Source of the DNA: an uncultured Bacteroidales bacterium
GTDB taxonomy: Bacteria; Bacteroidota; Bacteroidia; Bacteroidales; Paludibacteraceae
Assembly (NCBI GenBank): GCA_903899865.1
Contig: CAIUKZ010000417.1
Coordinates: forward strand, 1 to 6,549
Reading direction: 5' to 3'
Length of the DNA stretch: 6,549 nt
Part shown: positions 5,453-6,549 of the stretch, one piece after another
Layout: each line of letters starts with the position of its first letter
Position numbering within the stretch: the stretch's first letter is position 1
The notes under the pieces: generated by a model
Seen by the model: the letters and a program-made list of their open reading frames with translations, nothing else
Told to the model about the DNA's origin: nothing
The model's database searches: none
Translations under genes and position numbers: made by a program

Positions 5453-5776
5453 ATGGCATACATCATCAAAGTTCATGGACGAAATGAGACTACTGAGAAA
5501 ATCATGAGTCAGATACTTCAGTTGGCTGAGCAGCACGACTTTATTGATGCTTTTAGCGAAGAACATAGTGAGGTAGGAGAAGTCAACGAAATAGATGAAC
5601 GACTGGATTATTTAGCGAAAAACAATATTGAGCAACTAAAAAAACTTGCTAAATGCGAATTAATCCGACGAAAAATGAGTTACAAACGCATTACCAAATT
5701 TCCGCCATCTTCGGCTTATACCGATTTAGCCACAAGGGCTAGCTTGTTTTCAATTGATAATAATGAACACCAATAA
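5453..5776 (+). CDS. Small protein of unknown function, first gene of the MetH-activation operon
   Basis: I do not recognise this 107-residue protein. It has no signal peptide or membrane segment. It starts with a short beta-like stretch (MAYIIKVHG), then looks largely helical. An acidic centre (about residues 31-50, DAFSEEHSEVGEVNEIDERL) is followed by a basic segment (about 62-82, with ELIRRKMSYKRITKF), and the tail is polar (SIDNNEHQ). One cysteine is present (C68). It has a convincing promoter upstream and ends 3 nt before the ATG of the methionine synthase activation gene, so the two are very probably co-transcribed and perhaps translationally coupled. A role in that pathway is only suggested by position. 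No competing frame covers the interval, and base composition resembles the neighbours, so I take it as a real gene. Confidence 0.7.
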   Translation: MAYIIKVHGRNETTEKIMSQILQLAEQHDFIDAFSEEHSEVGEVNEIDERLDYLAKNNIEQLKKLAKCELIRRKMSYKRITKFPPSSAYTDLATRASLFSIDNNEHQ

Positions 5777-5779
5777 CAC

Positions 5780-6549
5780 ATGAGTTACACCCCTCACACT
5801 CCCAATACACTTGGGCTTATACAGCTTAACAACATTGATTTAAAGGAATTAGTACCCTATATCGACTGGACGTTTTTCTTTATGGCATGGCGCCTAACTG
5901 GCAAGTTTGAAGACATAGCCACTGCAGCACACTGCGATGGTTGTAAGGTCACTTGGTTGCAAAAATACTCGTTGGATGATAGACCCAAAGCCGAAGAAGC
6001 ACTCAAACTATACAAAGATGCTTCTGAAATGCTTCTGACTTTTTACAACGAAAAAGTGCTCACAGTGAATGCCAGTTTTGGGATGTTCAATGCCTTTGCA
6101 AAAGACGACGATATCTACATCAAGGACAAAGACCAGACCATCGTCATACCAACACTCCGCCAGCAACATCATTCTACTGATGGGTTTTGCTATGCGTTGG
6201 CGGACTTTGTAGCTCCTGCCGAAGATTATGTGGGAGCGTTTGTTACCACGGTGATAGGCGGTGAGGCGTTTGCTGAGAAATTCGAAAAAAAGGATGATAT
6301 TTACCAGTCCATTTTGGTCAAAACACTCTGTGACCGCATAGCCGAAGCAGTGGCTGAATGGTTGCACTTCAAGGTGAGGAAAGAATATTGGGGGTATGCG
6401 GCTGATGAAAATCTCAGCATTAGCGACATGCTCAAAACCCGATTTAGTGGCATTCGTCCAGCAGTGGGTTATCCGTCCTTGCGCGACCAGTCCATTATAT
6501 TCACCCTTGCACCTTTATTGAAATTTGAGAGCATAGGCGTGGAGCTAAC
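5780..6549 (+). CDS. Stand-alone methionine synthase activation (AdoMet-binding) domain protein, truncated by window edge
   Basis: I translated 256 codons by hand from ATG 5780, open to the right edge. The product matches the C-terminal reactivation domain of cobalamin-dependent methionine synthase (MetH; Met_synt_B12 family), which binds AdoMet and remethylates cob(II)alamin after accidental oxidation. Visible matches: LVPYIDWTFFFMAWRLTGKF (about 24-43), LRQQ (126-129), CYALADFVAP (137-146), an LCDRIAEAVAEWLHFKVRKEYWGYA segment (183-207) and GIRPAVGYPSLRDQS (224-238). D29 and the R226xxxG230-Y231 motif correspond to E. coli AdoMet-binding residues D946 and R1134xxxG1138-Y1139. In E. coli the domain is the last part of a protein of about 1227 residues. 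Here it has its own start and the preceding gene is unrelated, so it is free-standing and should act in trans on a separate methionine synthase. Roughly 40-60 C-terminal residues are probably missing. Confidence 0.9.
   Translation, partial: MSYTPHTPNTLGLIQLNNIDLKELVPYIDWTFFFMAWRLTGKFEDIATAAHCDGCKVTWLQKYSLDDRPKAEEALKLYKDASEMLLTFYNEKVLTVNASFGMFNAFAKDDDIYIKDKDQTIVIPTLRQQHHSTDGFCYALADFVAPAEDYVGAFVTTVIGGEAFAEKFEKKDDIYQSILVKTLCDRIAEAVAEWLHFKVRKEYWGYAADENLSISDMLKTRFSGIRPAVGYPSLRDQSIIFTLAPLLKFESIGVEL

Noticed and set aside
6008..6367. Open frame of 119 codons on the minus strand
   Set aside because: Antisense to the well-matched methionine synthase activation domain.

Overview
The window looks like chromosomal DNA from a member of the Bacteroidota. 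Three promoter-like sites fit the -7 element of that phylum (TAnnTTTG), two of them with a TTTG -33 element 19-20 bp upstream. Shine-Dalgarno sequences are not evident, there is a lipoprotein with a C-A-K-N-D-K-D start after the lipobox, and there is a LytS/LytTR two-component pair of the type common in this phylum. No mobile element, tRNA, rRNA or CRISPR array is visible.

Layout. (1) Minus strand, 1-1778: a biotin operon reading leftward, bioB then bioA, with bioA running off the left edge. Its promoter region holds a near-perfect palindrome between the -7 element and the first ATG, and the bioB frame begins with an odd 56-residue basic/aromatic extension. (2) Plus strand, 1869-5330: a probable signalling module. 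It consists of a secreted lipoprotein of unknown function, a strong intrinsic terminator, a LytS-type histidine kinase that starts at GTG just after that terminator, and a LytTR response regulator 8 nt further on. The lipoprotein promoter is preceded by two identical 9-bp direct repeats 12 bp apart, which is the geometry of LytTR operator sites. The downstream regulator may therefore control the lipoprotein gene and, by read-through, itself. (3) 5121-5452: a 332-nt gap with four successive stem-loops, the last a good terminator, overlapping the promoter of the next operon. (4) Plus strand, 5453-6549: a 107-residue protein of unknown function, then 3 nt later a stand-alone cobalamin-dependent methionine synthase activation domain (MetH reactivation domain), cut by the right edge.

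How the parts work together. bioA and bioB perform an early step (KAPA to DAPA) and the last step (dethiobiotin to biotin) of biotin synthesis. The lipoprotein, kinase and regulator are inferred to be one envelope-sensing circuit; the kinase has a methionine/proline-rich loop predicted to lie outside the cytoplasmic membrane. The last operon would return oxidised cobalamin in methionine synthase to its active state using AdoMet. The most notable candidate for something undescribed is the LytTR-like repeat, lipoprotein, terminator, kinase and regulator arrangement.
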